NCBI GenBank assembly: GCA_017506865.1
Contig: JAFCMP010000113.1
Span: forward strand, 744,001-808,000
Direction: 5' to 3'
Length of the DNA: 64,000 nt
Source: Tribonema minus
Lineage: Eukaryota > Sar > Xanthophyceae > Tribonematales > Tribonemataceae
Part shown: piece by piece, positions 11,801-20,832 of the stretch
Position numbering within the stretch: the stretch's first letter is position 1
Layout of the letters: every line of letters begins with the position of its first letter
Made by a program: the position numbers and the translations under genes
Notes under the pieces: generated by a model
The model's input: only the letters and a program-made list of their open reading frames with translations
Database searches by the model: none
Told to the model about the DNA's origin: nothing

Positions 11801-14800
11801 CGGGGGCTGTGTACCCTCAACCTCAACCCCAGAACAATCATGGCGCTGCGCCTCCGCGTCGCCCTTGACGCGCTCCGCGACCTGCGTTGCAACCGCGGAA
11901 CTGGTGAGCACTGCGTATCGAATGAGGAGTAGCGCGCGCCGCGAGTACCGCTGCGATGTGAGGTTCAGCACCGAAAGCGAAGCGTGCATTGCTGCTGAGT
12001 GTAAGGTCGCCGGCCGCGCGCTGCGCCTCCGCGTCGCCCTTGACGCGCTCCGCGACCTGCGTTGCACCACGGCGCCGTTGAGTTGATGGGTGAAAAGAAA
12101 CGTTGCGCAAGGGTGGGGGGCTGTCTTGCCCTGACCTGAATCCTACTACTTCTTTGAGTATGGTCATCGCGCTGCGCCTCCGCGTCGCCCTTGACGCGCT
12201 ACGCGACCTGCGCCCCGAAACCACGAGCACAGCGGCGCCGTTCAGTAAATTGCTGGCTTACGATGTGAGAGCAAAACGAAACGTCGTGCGATGAGGGTGG
12301 GGTCCGTCTAGCCCTGACCTGAATCCTACTAACATCGTCACGATGCGCCTCCGCGTTGCCCTTGACGCGCTCCGCGACCTGCGTTCGCTTTCACGCATTT
12401 GATGCACGCCACGCATCTGGTGAGTTGGTGGGGCTTATGCAAGGCGGATTCAAGGAGGCGTTGCGCAATGAGGGCTGGGGCTACCTGGCCGCTGCGATGG
12501 TGAGGCTCAGCGCCCGAACGCAGATTGTGCACTGCCATGCGTCGCGCAAGAGTGGCGCTGAGCGGCGCCGCCTCAATGTCGCCCTGCGCGCGCTTTGCGC
12601 CTTGCGCCAGGAAGCGCAGCTACTGTTTGTGCTGCGCGCTGTACAGCGCCGCTGCCTAACCCTAACCCTAACCCTGACCCTAACCCTAAACGACGTCCGT
12701 CGAGCGTGAGAGTCCTGACCCTGACCCTGAGAGAAAATTCGGGTTAGGGCTACCAAACCCTGAGTGCAAACGTTGCACACATGCCAAGTCGCCGCGCACC
12801 TGCGCCGAAAGCGTGTTGAACATGACCAGCAGCTCCGCTGCGACGGGGTAAACTTTGCACATCATACCTACATAGCTCACACCTCCAGAGTGCATATATA
12901 CATACCCCGCTGCTCACCTGCGCCCACAGCGTGTTGAACATGCGACAAGGTCACCTTGCACCCCTTACCTGCATACAGCATACCTTCAGAGTGCGTACAT
13001 ACATGCGCCGCTGCCGCCGCCACTCACCTGCGCCCACAGCGTGTTGAACATGCGCAGCAGCTTCTCCGCGACGGGGTACACCTCGCTTGCATCCCATACC
13101 TACATACCTCACACCTTCAGGGTGCATACATACATGCCTCACCTGCGCCCACAGCGTGTTGAACATGCGCAGCAGCTCCTCCGCGACGGGGTACACCTCG
13201 CTGCCCGGCTGGTTGTACGTCATGGCGTTGGTGTACGTAAGGCGCACGTCGTCCGCGACCGACTCCAGCGCGACGTAAGCCCCCGCGTCGAGGCGCGCGC
13301 GCACCGTCCCCAGGTCCATCGGGTTCTTGATGACGTCAAAGTAGTCGTGCAGGCCGAGGTGGACGGGGTCCACGGGGGAGTTGAAGACCCAGCCGTACTG
13401 CGAGGGGGGGCGGTGGAAGTTCGCGGAAGTCGAGCGGAAGTTGGCGGAAGTTGGCAGGAGTTGAGCGGAGGGAGCCTGAGCGCGCGTGACAGTGGGGCGC
13501 TTCGAGCGAGACTATTTCAAGGCCAACGCAGACCGCGAGCGGCAGAAGTTGGCCGGTGCCGATGGGGTGAGCGTGAGCATGTATGACGGCACGCTGGCCT
13601 AGCAAGCGTCTGAAATTCAACTTGAGGACCCAGGCAAACTGCAAGTGGCTGCAGGGAGGCGGGAGCGGCGCCATGAGCCGCAGTTGAAGCGCGCTCGCAC
13701 GCCGCCGCAGCAGACGCGCGCATCCCGCATCCACATGGGAAGCTCGAGACAGGAGATGACGCCGCGCTTTTCAAAGCCCACACGCGTGCACGCACCCTGG
13801 CGGTCATGCAGAGAGTCTGTACTTCCAGTACAGAAGCTGCAAAGAGCGACATACGCGTGCATGGGAGGGCGCGGCCGCCCTTCAAGTTGAAGCTAGAAAA
13901 CCACTGGCGCGCACTGCTGCAGACGCGCGCACCCGGCAGTCCTGCGGAGCGTCTCTACTTCAAGTACCACTGAAGCTGCACGTTCAACCCCGCGCACACG
14001 CGCGTACGACTGAAGCCGTCAAGACCGCGCACACGCGCGCGCATGCGTGCACACCGCCGCCGTACTGCGAGTCGCATACCCTAGAAAACCGCGCACACGC
14101 ATACGACTGAAGCCATCAGAAGCCGCGCGCTCAACTTCAAAAGTCGCGCTCCAACAACACGCAGCGGCAGCGCTCCCCCACAGCGCGCACCTGGTGGTCC
14201 TGCAGGAAGCGCAGCGTCGAGTTGGCGAGCTCCTTGACCTTGGCGCCCGCCCAGCCGCCGACGGCGCCCACCTCACGCAGCGACGCGCAGTGCCGCTGAA
14301 TCTGCTCCTCCGTGAACGCCTCGCACAGGCTCGTGCAGTCCTCCGCAGCCGTCATGGCCGCGCGCGGCGCCGCGCCGCCGTCGCCACCGTCCGCCGCCGC
14401 CGCGCCGCCCTCCATCTTCACCGCCGCCGCGGAAGGGCTGCCCAGCGGCGCCGGCTGCGGCGCCGACCCCAGCGGCTTGAACGGCGAGATCGGCGTTCCG
14501 CTCGGAGACAGCTTCGGCCGCTTGGAGGCGGGCCCCGCCGCCGCGCCGCCGCCGTCCGCCTCCGCGGCGGCGGCGGCGGCGCCGCGGCCGCTGCGCGTGC
14601 CGTTGGCGGCGGCGCTGGCGGCGGCGCTCGCCGCGGCGCGCTTCGACGAGCCCTTGCCGCGGCCCGCCGCCGCCGCCGCCGCGCGCTGCGCCTTGGCCTG
14701 CTCGGCGTGCTGCTGGTGCAGCTCGCGCGCGCGTTGCTCGAAGTCGCGCTGCTGCTGCGCGCGCTGCTGCGGCGTCTCGGGGGCGGCGGCGGCGGCCGCT

Positions 14801-14805
14801 GCCGC

Positions 14806-14836
<31 letters not shown>

Positions 14837-17800
14837 GCGCCGCCGCCGCCGACGGCGAGGGCGCCGCCGGGCACGAGGCCGTGCGTCCTGTCGACGAGCG
14901 CCGCCGCGGCCTCCGCCTCGGCGCGCTGCCGCATGGCGATCTGCGCCTGCGAGAGCGTCGCGCGCTCCTGCGGCGTGAGGCGCGCGAGCACGGCGTGCGC
15001 CGCCTGCTGCGCGGCCTGCGACTTCTGGCGCAGGAACGCCTGCTGCTGCTGCGTGAGGAGCGCGACCTGCTCCTTGGTGAGCTTCGGCAGGCCCGCGAGG
15101 CTGATGGGCGGCACGCCGCTGCCGGGCGCGGCGGCGGCGGCGCCGTTGGTGACGGGGGCGACGGCGGCGGCGCTGCCGAGCGCTGCTGCCGTCGTCTCGC
15201 GCTGCCGCTGGTGCGACTTCTGGATGACCTCGCGCACAGGCGCGCAGACAGCGCACTTGTGGTCCTTGCAGCGGTGGTAGTGGCTCAGCACGAACCTGCG
15301 GGCAGCAGAGGGCGGGCGGGTGGGGGGGGGGGGGGGGGGGGGAGTGGTGGGGGGGTTGCGGAAGTGATTCAACCTCGACGTCTTCAGGTACGACATCTTC
15401 CAGGTGAGCGCGCTGCGCAAATCCGCACGGGTAGGTATAGGTATGTAAGGTTGTGGCGCAGGGGGCGGCGCGAGGCCGGTGTGATGATTGTAAGTAGCAG
15501 TGTGCTCCCGCCATGATGAAAGCTGTCGCCGCGGTGCAAGGCGCCGCACGTGCACGTCACGTCGGGCTGCAGACGCAATGAGCGCTGCTGCGCGCGGGGC
15601 CGTGCTGCGGCAGTGCTCCGTGAGTGTGTGGGGGGGGGGGGGAGGGGGGGCGGAGCACAGGTTTATCGCGCGTGCAGCTGCTGGCGGCCTGCAGCGGCCT
15701 CCTGATGTCAAGTGTTGCGCAGAGCGGCGAGACGACCTTCAACTGCAAGTTCAACTTCAACTTCAGGCGCTTGCAGACGTCGTCATGACGTCAGAGGCCT
15801 GTGCTCAGAGCTTGGGAGTGACCGCACCGACGGCTACCTAAGCAGGGCCAAGCCCTCAACCCAGTTCTAACCCTAGGGTTGCTGAGCAGTGGCCCCAGCG
15901 CACAACCCCTGCGGCCATCCTGGCTTCGGCGTCTTTCATGGACCTAGAATGAAGCATGTTTGATGCGTACGTCGGTGCGGGTGTGGCTGACGCGCTCCTC
16001 AATAGTAGCGTTGGGGTGACCCCTTCTCACTTGCACGCCGACGGTTCTGCACGGGACAGTGCCGCGCCCGCGCGCTACAGCGCCCTACACGCACGCATAC
16101 ATACATGCAGGCAGGCAGGGCATTGCATGCGGGCATGCAACGAGTGCAGCGCAGCGCCGCCGCGCACGCGCCCCAACCCTAACCCCAGCCACGCACCTGG
16201 AGCTGACGCAGTGCGGCACGTTGCACGTCTGCACCTTGCAGAGCGCGATGTGCTGCCAGAGCTTCTTCATGTTGGCGCAGTGCGGCGTCACCGGGCACTT
16301 GTTCGCCTCCGCAGGGCACTTGCTCGCGTGCCGCAGCAGCAGCAGCCGCTGCTGCTGCTGCTGCAGCGCCTGCTTGCGCTGCTCCTGCGTGTACTTGGGC
16401 GTCTGCCCGCCGCTGCTGCCGCTGCCGCCGCCGCCGCCGCCACCGCCCAGCGCCGCCGCCGTGGCAGCGGCAAAGCCGGCCGGCACCCCCCCGGCACCGC
16501 CTTCCAACTTCACATTGGCGGCGTGGTCAGGGTTGTTGAAGTCCGGCAGGTTGATGGCAAGCGTGCCCGCCGCCGCTGCCGCCGCGTCCGCTGACTGCGG
16601 CGGCAGCTGCTGCCCGTTCAGGTGCCCATTCAGGCCGGCGCCCGCGGCGGCAGCGGCGCCGGACATGGCGCCCTCGGACGTGTCCATGTCCATCGGCGAC
16701 GGGGTGCCGCTGCCAGAGCCAGGGGTGGAGGAGCCCACCGCTGCCGCCATGGGCGCGGCGGCGGGGGCGGCGCCGCCGCCGCCCTCCGCCTGGCCGGCCT
16801 GCAGCTTGGCCTGCTGCGCCTTGTTGCCGAGGCGCAGCGCGAGCTGCTGCAGGCGCGCGCGCAGCGTGTTCATGTCGTTGTACTCGGCGAACGTCGCGGC
16901 GTTGCGGTACAGCGAGTCCTCGAGGCGCTTGGCCATGAGCGGCACCTTCTTGATCCACTCCGGGCGCGCGTTCGGCTTGCGCTGCTGCAGGTACACGACG
17001 ATGCGCGACAGGATCTTCTTGCGGTGCGGTATGTCGTTGTTCGACTGCCACCCGCCGGTCAGGTGCGGCACGCGCTGCGGCGGGCCCCCCCCCGCCGCCG
17101 CTGCCGCCGCCGCCGCCGCTGCCGCTGCCGCCGCAGGTGCTGCGCCCGCCGGCGCGACCGGCGCCGCTGCACCGTCCGCCGCCTGCTCAGGCAGCAGCGG
17201 CAGGCCGAGCGCTGCTGCCGGCGCTCCCGGCAGCGCCGCCGCCTGCACCTGCTGCTGCTGCAGCAGTGGCGCGCCGAAGACGGCGGGGTCTGCTCCTGGT
17301 GAAGGCGCCATGCCTGGTGGCACGCCCGGCGGCACGGCAGCAGGTGCCGCTGCCGGCGCCTGTAAGCCCGCCGCCACCGCGGGCGCATCTGGCGCCGCTG
17401 CCGCCGCCGCCGCCACTTGTTGCTGGTGATGTTGAAGCTGCAGGACCGCGGCCGCCGGCAGCGCGGGCTGCGCAGTCGGCAGCGCGCCGGGTGCGTGCTG
17501 CGCCGCCTGCTGCTGCAGGAGGTGCGCCTGCAGCTGCTGGTGCTGCAGCAGCTGCTGCTGCTGCTGCTGGTGCAGCAGCTGCTGCAGGTGCGCCTGCTGG
17601 TGCATGATGGCCTGCTCCTGCAGCTGCTGCTGCTGCAGCGCCGCCGCCGCCGCCGCGGCAGCGTCCATCGTGCCCTCTTCGAGATCCGCCGCAGGTGACG
17701 CTGCCGCCGCCGCCCCAGCCGCAGGCGCTGCTGCCACGGCTGCAGGCGCTAGCAGCCCGCCAGGCACAAGTTGCCCACCGGTGCCATTCACGGTCAGAAG

Positions 17801-18427
17801 TTGAGCGTCGCCACCGGCGCTCGCTGCAGCAGGCGGCGCCGGCGCAGCCGCTTGCGGCGGCTGCGCGTTCGGCAATGGAGCCGCACTGCTGGCTTCGGCA
17901 GGTGCGGCCGCCGCTGCTGCTGCCGCAGGGTCATCAGCAGCGCCCGGTGCCTGTGGCGCCGCCACGGGATCTGCCGTTGCAGGCTGCGCAGCGCCTTCCG
18001 CTGTTGTCGGCACGGCTGCCTCCGCTGCCGCTGCCGCCCCTGCCGGCGGCGATGCTGCGGCGTCTGCACCTGGTGGCGCCGCCGCTGGTTGGCTTGGTGC
18101 CGCCGCCGTCGCAGGCGGCGACTGCGCGCCGCCCGCCTGCGCAGCCGCTGCTGCCGCAGCCGCTGCCTCCGCTGCCGCCATCGCCTCTGCTGCAGCTGCT
18201 TCATCTGCAGCTGCTGCCTCCGGCGACGGTTGCGGCAGCGGCTCAGCGGCAGCAGGCGCGCCGCCGGCGAGAGCGCCGCCGTCGCCGATGGCGGCGGCGG
18301 CGGGGGCGGTGTTGTCGAGCGGCGCTGCCGCCGCCGCCCCCGGCCCTGGCTTGTTTTCCTGGTGGTCCATGCCATGCTGGACCACGGCCATCTGCTCCGT
18401 GGCAGCGCTCATCGCTGCCGCAGACAT
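657..18427 (-). CDS. CBP/p300-type histone acetyltransferase (HAC/KAT11), complete 12-exon gene
   Basis: A nuclear transcriptional coactivator that acetylates histones and other proteins. The exons, read on the minus strand, are 18427-16197, 15295-14191, 13397-13143, 11745-11569, 10623-9770, 9125-8957, 7876-7637, 6951-6895, 6378-6184, 2828-2451, 1744-1658 and 851-657. All junctions are GT/AG and keep frame, giving about 1980 codons. Domain order is KIX (about 454-537), TAZ1 (about 677-770), bromodomain (1113-1197), RING/PHD (about 1198-1335), HAT (about 1350-1600), ZZ (about 1775-1815) and TAZ2 (about 1855-1945). The core resembles plant HAC proteins (for example [18 protein letters not shown]), but plant HACs lack the bromodomain. 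The ATG at 18427 starts [13 protein letters not shown], and the KIX paralogues share the SAAAEQ start. Exon 8 is only 57 nt and is the least certain exon. The family call is very secure; the exact joins are inferred. Confidence 0.93.
2915..3020. repeat. GAACCG/CGGTTC-rich repeat, left of the TIR element
   Basis: This short block is dense in the hexamer GAACCG and its complement (for example ACGGTTCACGGTTC and GAACCGAACCGAAC) and contains GGATCAAAAACGGTTCA. A matching block in opposite arrangement lies at about 5345-5545, and its reverse complement contains GGATCAAATCGGTTCA. The two may be the sub-terminal repeats of an older element of about 2.6 kb. Confidence 0.5.
3217..5058. mobile_element. 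DNA-transposon-like element with terminal inverted repeats of about 210 bp, inside a CBP intron
   Basis: Bases 3217-3430 reappear as reverse complement at 4850-5058 with few differences. They begin with TTTTAGAGAGAGAG and end with the block containing CATGCCACACACATGCGTG. Between the arms lies one reading frame with no recognised transposase domain (see 3988-4691). The element lies in the intron between CBP exons 9 and 10. No clear target-site duplication is visible because the ends are A/T and GA runs. GAACCG-rich DNA flanks it on both sides (about 2915-3020 and 5345-5545), which suggests it sits inside another repeat. Confidence 0.75.
3988..4691 (+). pseudogene. Uncharacterised element-encoded protein with N-terminal zinc knuckle, frameshifted
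   Basis: This is the only sizeable gene between the inverted repeats at 3217-3430 and 4850-5058. An ATG at 3988 opens a frame reading [20 protein letters not shown] then [11 protein letters not shown], a neat Cys-x3-Cys…Cys-x2-Cys zinc knuckle, and stops at 4090. The adjacent frame continues from about 4090 to the stop at 4691 with about 200 well-behaved residues ([40 protein letters not shown], ending TAVLELEL) but has no Met of its own. A one-base shift near 4085-4095 would join them. A very short intron is less likely. I do not recognise the family. It could be the element's DNA-binding or transposition protein, but no DDE motif is evident. Confidence 0.55.
5345..5545. repeat. GAACCG-rich repeat, right of the TIR element
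   Basis: This block contains repeated GAACCGT/GAACCGAACCG and a locally duplicated segment, GAACCGTGATGCCGCCTGAG and near copies at about 5405-5450. It mirrors the block at 2915-3020 on the other side of the inverted-repeat element. See the entry there for the proposed outer element. Confidence 0.5.
6184..7876 (-). CDS. CBP exons 7-9: linker between HAT and ZZ domains
   Basis: Exon 7 (7876-7637) begins [15 protein letters not shown], passes through a Gly/Lys/Arg-rich basic stretch and ends [20 protein letters not shown], equivalent to the helix after the HAT domain in HAC proteins (LGEAICPMKEDFIMVHL). Exon 8 (6951-6895, 57 nt, [17 protein letters not shown]) is short and helical and is less certain. 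Exon 9 (6378-6184) carries [18 protein letters not shown] and [10 protein letters not shown], which are nearly identical to plant HACs. Degenerate copies of the exon 9 end lie at about 5733-5780, 5863-5910 and 6010-6055, and a copy of its start at about 6476-6560. Confidence 0.85.
7049..7150. repeat. Dispersed short repeat (CTAGAGCTCTACGATCTTTTGATTCG family)
   Basis: TCACCTAGAGCTCTACGATC, followed by TTTTGATTCGTTTTCAT, recurs at about 8628-8665, 53912-53950 (reverse) and 30185-30250 (reverse, two tandem partial copies). The copies at 7049 and 30185-30300 also share TTATTGGTGGAAGGCA about 40-60 bases away, so the repeat unit is longer than the core. Possibly a MITE or SINE remnant. Confidence 0.65.
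8957..9125 (-). CDS. CBP exon 6: C-terminal part of the HAT domain
   Basis: The acceptor at 9126-9127 completes the split Trp codon and is followed by the catalytic-site Tyr. The exon then reads [20 protein letters not shown] and [20 protein letters not shown], matching the end of the KAT11 fold in plants and animals (PYFDGDYW in HACs). The donor at 8956 is GTATGT. Partial copies of the exon start lie upstream at about 9225-9290, 9415-9475 and 9565-9625. Copies of the exon end lie downstream at about 8820-8885 and 8722-8790. Confidence 0.9.
9770..11745 (-). CDS. CBP exons 4-5: RING/PHD-type zinc region and N-terminal two thirds of the HAT domain
   Basis: Exon 4 (11745-11569) encodes [13 protein letters not shown] followed by a Cys-x2-Cys knuckle ([14 protein letters not shown]) and [11 protein letters not shown]. 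Exon 5 (10623-9770) starts [17 protein letters not shown] and continues with the PHD-like [17 protein letters not shown] and CPHC. The KAT11 domain follows, with the diagnostic [34 protein letters not shown] and [18 protein letters not shown]. The exon ends within the codon for the invariant Trp (…LQNW), and the catalytic-site Tyr starts exon 6. The Asp of YLDSV and the Trp-Tyr pair are those used by p300. Both junctions preserve frame. Confidence 0.95.
11200..11510 (-). repeat. Tandem partial copies of the CBP exon 4 end with 5' splice site
   Basis: The genuine exon 4 end (11569-11640) is repeated at about 11430-11500 and 11293-11355, with a remnant at about 11165-11230. Each copy keeps the sequence encoding NSYFYTGGA(N/A) or close variants, followed by a GTGCGTC-type donor. 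Spacers between copies contain ACTTCAA/TTGAAGT and CATGCATG runs. Confidence 0.8.
11820..12610 (-). repeat. Tandem partial copies of the CBP exon 4 start with 3' splice site
   Basis: The exon 4 start encodes [13 protein letters not shown]. It is repeated upstream in the intron at about 11838-11886, 12018-12065, 12168-12213 and 12340-12386, with a weaker copy near 12565-12612. Each copy begins with an intact AG acceptor, mostly GCAACGCAG or similar. Some spacers also share a segment containing GTCTTGCCCTGACCTGAATCC (for example about 12120-12150 and 12305-12330), so whole units have duplicated more than once. Confidence 0.8.
12798..13087 (-). repeat. Three tandem copies of the bromodomain exon end with 5' splice site
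   Basis: Copies lie at 13026-13087 (about 60 bases with one mismatch visible), 12916-12944 and 12798-12850. All begin with the donor dinucleotide on the minus strand and extend into sequence encoding NTLWAQ. Spacers share TACATACCT…CTTCAGAGTGC-like sequence. Confidence 0.85.
13143..13397 (-). CDS. CBP exon 3: bromodomain
   Basis: An 85-codon, phase 0-0 exon encodes most of an acetyl-lysine-binding bromodomain. It starts [20 protein letters not shown], then [16 protein letters not shown] (the ZA-loop IKxPMDL signature), [13 protein letters not shown] (containing the acetyl-lysine-binding Asn) and [12 protein letters not shown]. The acceptor follows a C-rich tract at 13400-13408 and the donor is at 13142. 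Copies of its 3' end with the donor lie at about 13026-13087, 12916-12944 and 12798-12850 in the downstream intron. Plant HACs lack this domain and animal CBPs have it. Confidence 0.93.
14191..15295 (-). CDS. CBP exon 2: end of TAZ1, Ala-rich linker, HAC-type pre-core helix
   Basis: The exon opens with [20 protein letters not shown], which completes the TAZ1 zinc finger (last His/Cys cluster). A linker of about 300 residues follows; it is rich in Ala, Gln and Arg and has polyalanine runs encoded by GCC/GCG repeats at about 14780-14850. The end of the exon, around [17 protein letters not shown], matches the segment that plant HAC proteins have just before their zinc-binding core (the FTPEQI region). 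The exon ends in phase 0 at 14191 before a donor GTGCGC. The long plus-strand frame over this region is its antisense shadow. Confidence 0.88.
16197..18427 (-). CDS. CBP exon 1: low-complexity N-terminus, KIX domain and first part of TAZ1
   Basis: The first 450 residues are Ala/Gln/Pro-rich with CAG/GCC codon runs, so they are probably disordered. The KIX domain covers about residues 454-537 and is recognised by [15 protein letters not shown], the central [19 protein letters not shown] and [22 protein letters not shown] forms a three-helix bundle that binds activation domains. TAZ1 begins near residue 677, with HxxxCxxxxxxC-type ligands in [20 protein letters not shown] followed by [15 protein letters not shown]. 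The exon ends at 16197 in phase 2, and the split codon restores the TAZ1 sequence in exon 2. In animal CBP the TAZ1 domain precedes KIX; here KIX comes first. Confidence 0.92.
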
Positions 18428-20832
18428 CAGCGTCCGCCGCGCGCGCGCGCGCGCGCGCCCGCCAAAACAGTCGCCCCGTGTGTGCTCCCCTGCCTATGCT
18501 TGTGCTGCACAGCCCAAGGGCATGGTACGCTTGACACAGGTGTCTGCCTGTTGTGCGGGCGAGAGATGCCGCGCGTCGGCTTGGAGCAGATCAGCCTAGG
18601 CTTGGCGACGAAAATTTGCCAAACTTAATTTTTGCCTGCAGGGAAAAAAGGCAAAAAACAGGGGAGAAAACGGGGGGGGAAGCGCTGGGTAAAACGTGCC
18701 AGAGAGCGCCGTGCTGCTGCTTTTGCGCCGACTAAATGCTAAATCATCAACATTTGTTGCCCTTGCCGGTTGCTGTGGTGCCTGTGGTGTCGGCAGGGTG
18801 GTGCAACATCACTCAAAAGCATCGATCTGAGCGAAGTTTTGTACGCAAAAACTTACAACGAAGCGCACGCCTGATGCCATGCCCCTGCCCCAAGTTTGCG
18901 GCGGTGTCGAGGTGTGGAATGATAGCCATTGGTGTATACGACTCGCCCTGTGTCTGTGCGCCTGCAGGAGGGGCGTCCGTAATTCGCGCAACCTCTATAC
19001 AAACCTAGCCAAGACACATGCAATTAGGCAAAAACCTGAAATAGGGACTCGTGAATGGTGTCAAATGTGGCAGCATGTGCACGATGGCGCGGGCAAACGG
19101 CCCAGACTGATGACGTGCAATTAGACCTTACCTTCCGTCTTCACTCAAAGCAGCACAGCACGCCGTCCGCGCCGTCGCTCCAAGGCATACACTTCTATAG
19201 CCACCAGAGTCACTCGTCACTCGAGCCCAGAAATCCGAGTCCCAACCATTGATACATCAGGCACACACGTGCACACCAAGGAAAGCATATTCTGCTCATC
19301 AAACTGAGGGCAAACAACATCTGCCTTGCAATCACACCGCACACAGCAGTGCTCAACCCGAGCAGCCGTCAGTCAACCCGCTTGACTGCGCCCTAGACCC
19401 CCTTGCTGCGCCTGCTGTGTGCCGCTCCCTTTCATCAGGTACATGGTGTGCTTTGAAAAGAAAATGCTGCACTTAGATTCAAGGGAGCATATGTGGGCCG
19501 ATGCCATGCTCTTTCCGCGCAGTCAGAATCTAACTGCTGGGCTCCTCAACACCAGAGGCCTGCCTGACCCGAACGCTTATTCGCTGCGATTGTGAAGGGC
19601 CTCCATCCTTACACCCAGCAACTTCTTCCCTAGTTCTTGATGCCGCCAAACCAACAATAGCGCAGCAACTGCTGCGATAGCAAGTGCAGCAATCATGAAC
19701 CAATGCCTTAACCCTGACTTCAACCCTAGAAGAGGAAGGCGGCACATTGGGCGCGCCTGTTGGCCGTGGCAGCTGGGGGGTTCTGCAACTGTTGTGGCAC
19801 GCTGTTACGCTTGTGCCTGAGAGCAGAATCTCTTGCAGCGTCGCATATCATGCGGCATGTGCATACATACATATGCCAGGTGACTGGAATGACCTGTTCA
19901 TCTGCACTTATGGTGCAAGCACAAACAAGTGCGGACAGGCTCTAACCCTTGTTAATTAACCCTAACCCTAACCCTAAGCGCCAAGCATGATGGCGGAATG
20001 CTTGACGCTTGAATCTTTGCAAGTAATTACTAACATCGCGGAGTCGAGGGGGGGGAACAGTGGTGGGGGTGAGGGGGGGGAAGGGGAAGTACCATACGAC
20101 GGTGGCATACCGCGGCGACATTCAGGATCCTTGCACCTGCATGATTTCATGACAGGAGTGCTACTGCATGGCCATTCACTGAGCAGCACTGGAACAGCCA
20201 GGTGCCCCGCCGATGTACTCAGGCATCGCAGGAGGGCCAGCAGAGCAGCAGGAGCACTGACCCGGGTACATACCTTGGTGATGATTGGAGGCCAGAACAG
20301 GAGAGCTTGCTGTGGCAAAACAAATAAACTGCAATGGCAAATCTATTAATAGATGCAAGAGAGGGTGGTGCGGTGACGGTCCCATGGGGTTTGAACCTGA
20401 AGCAGTTTCTGCAAGTGGAGCCTTGGGGCCTGGCGTATGTAAGTAGGACGGGGCCAGGTGCCCCCCGATTACGTCACGGCTGTGCAGCGCCGTGGTTCAT
20501 CGCACTCGCACGGTTCGCATGCGCGTCACTGTACGGTCCCACGCTGTTGAGTGCTGCCGAGCGATATCCCCCCGCGGCATGCACCGCCGCCGCCATCATA
20601 TACACTTGGGTCAAGCTTCGAGTGGCCGTTGTGCACTGCCGCCGCCATAATATGCACTTGGTCAAGCTTCGAGTGGCCGTTCTATCGCACGCGTTCACAG
20701 GCAGCGTCGCCTCTTGTCGTCGCCGTGGGGGCTTCGCTCGACACAAAGCGACATCGTCGAAGAGGGTGCGGGCGTGGCAGCAAGTCCGGCCATGACACTG
20801 CTCAGCGATGCAGGTGACTCAAAACCGGCAGC
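18428..20832. other. CBP 5' flank and duplicated intergenic block; no confident gene
   Basis: Immediately upstream of the CBP start is an alternating CG run (about 18438-18459). Bases about 18490-18620 match the 5' flanks of the KIX paralogues at about 21780-21900, 27285-27420 and 47440-47560 (shared GACACAGGTGTCTGCCTG and similar), so the promoter region was duplicated with the KIX genes. About 19290-20560 is repeated at about 24600-25760. Inside it a minus-strand frame near 19695-19580 encodes a hydrophobic stretch (MIAALAIAAVAALLLVW) that could be a transmembrane tail, though no full gene could be assembled. A CCCTAA tract lies at 19956-19976. Confidence 0.55.

Noticed and set aside
14047-15516. 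489-codon plus-strand frame
   Set aside because: Antisense of CBP exon 2; runs through the splice acceptor and intron of the true gene.
16059-18534. Plus-strand frames up to 456 codons opposite CBP exon 1
   Set aside because: Shadows of the polyalanine/polyglutamine coding strand, which carries KIX and TAZ1.
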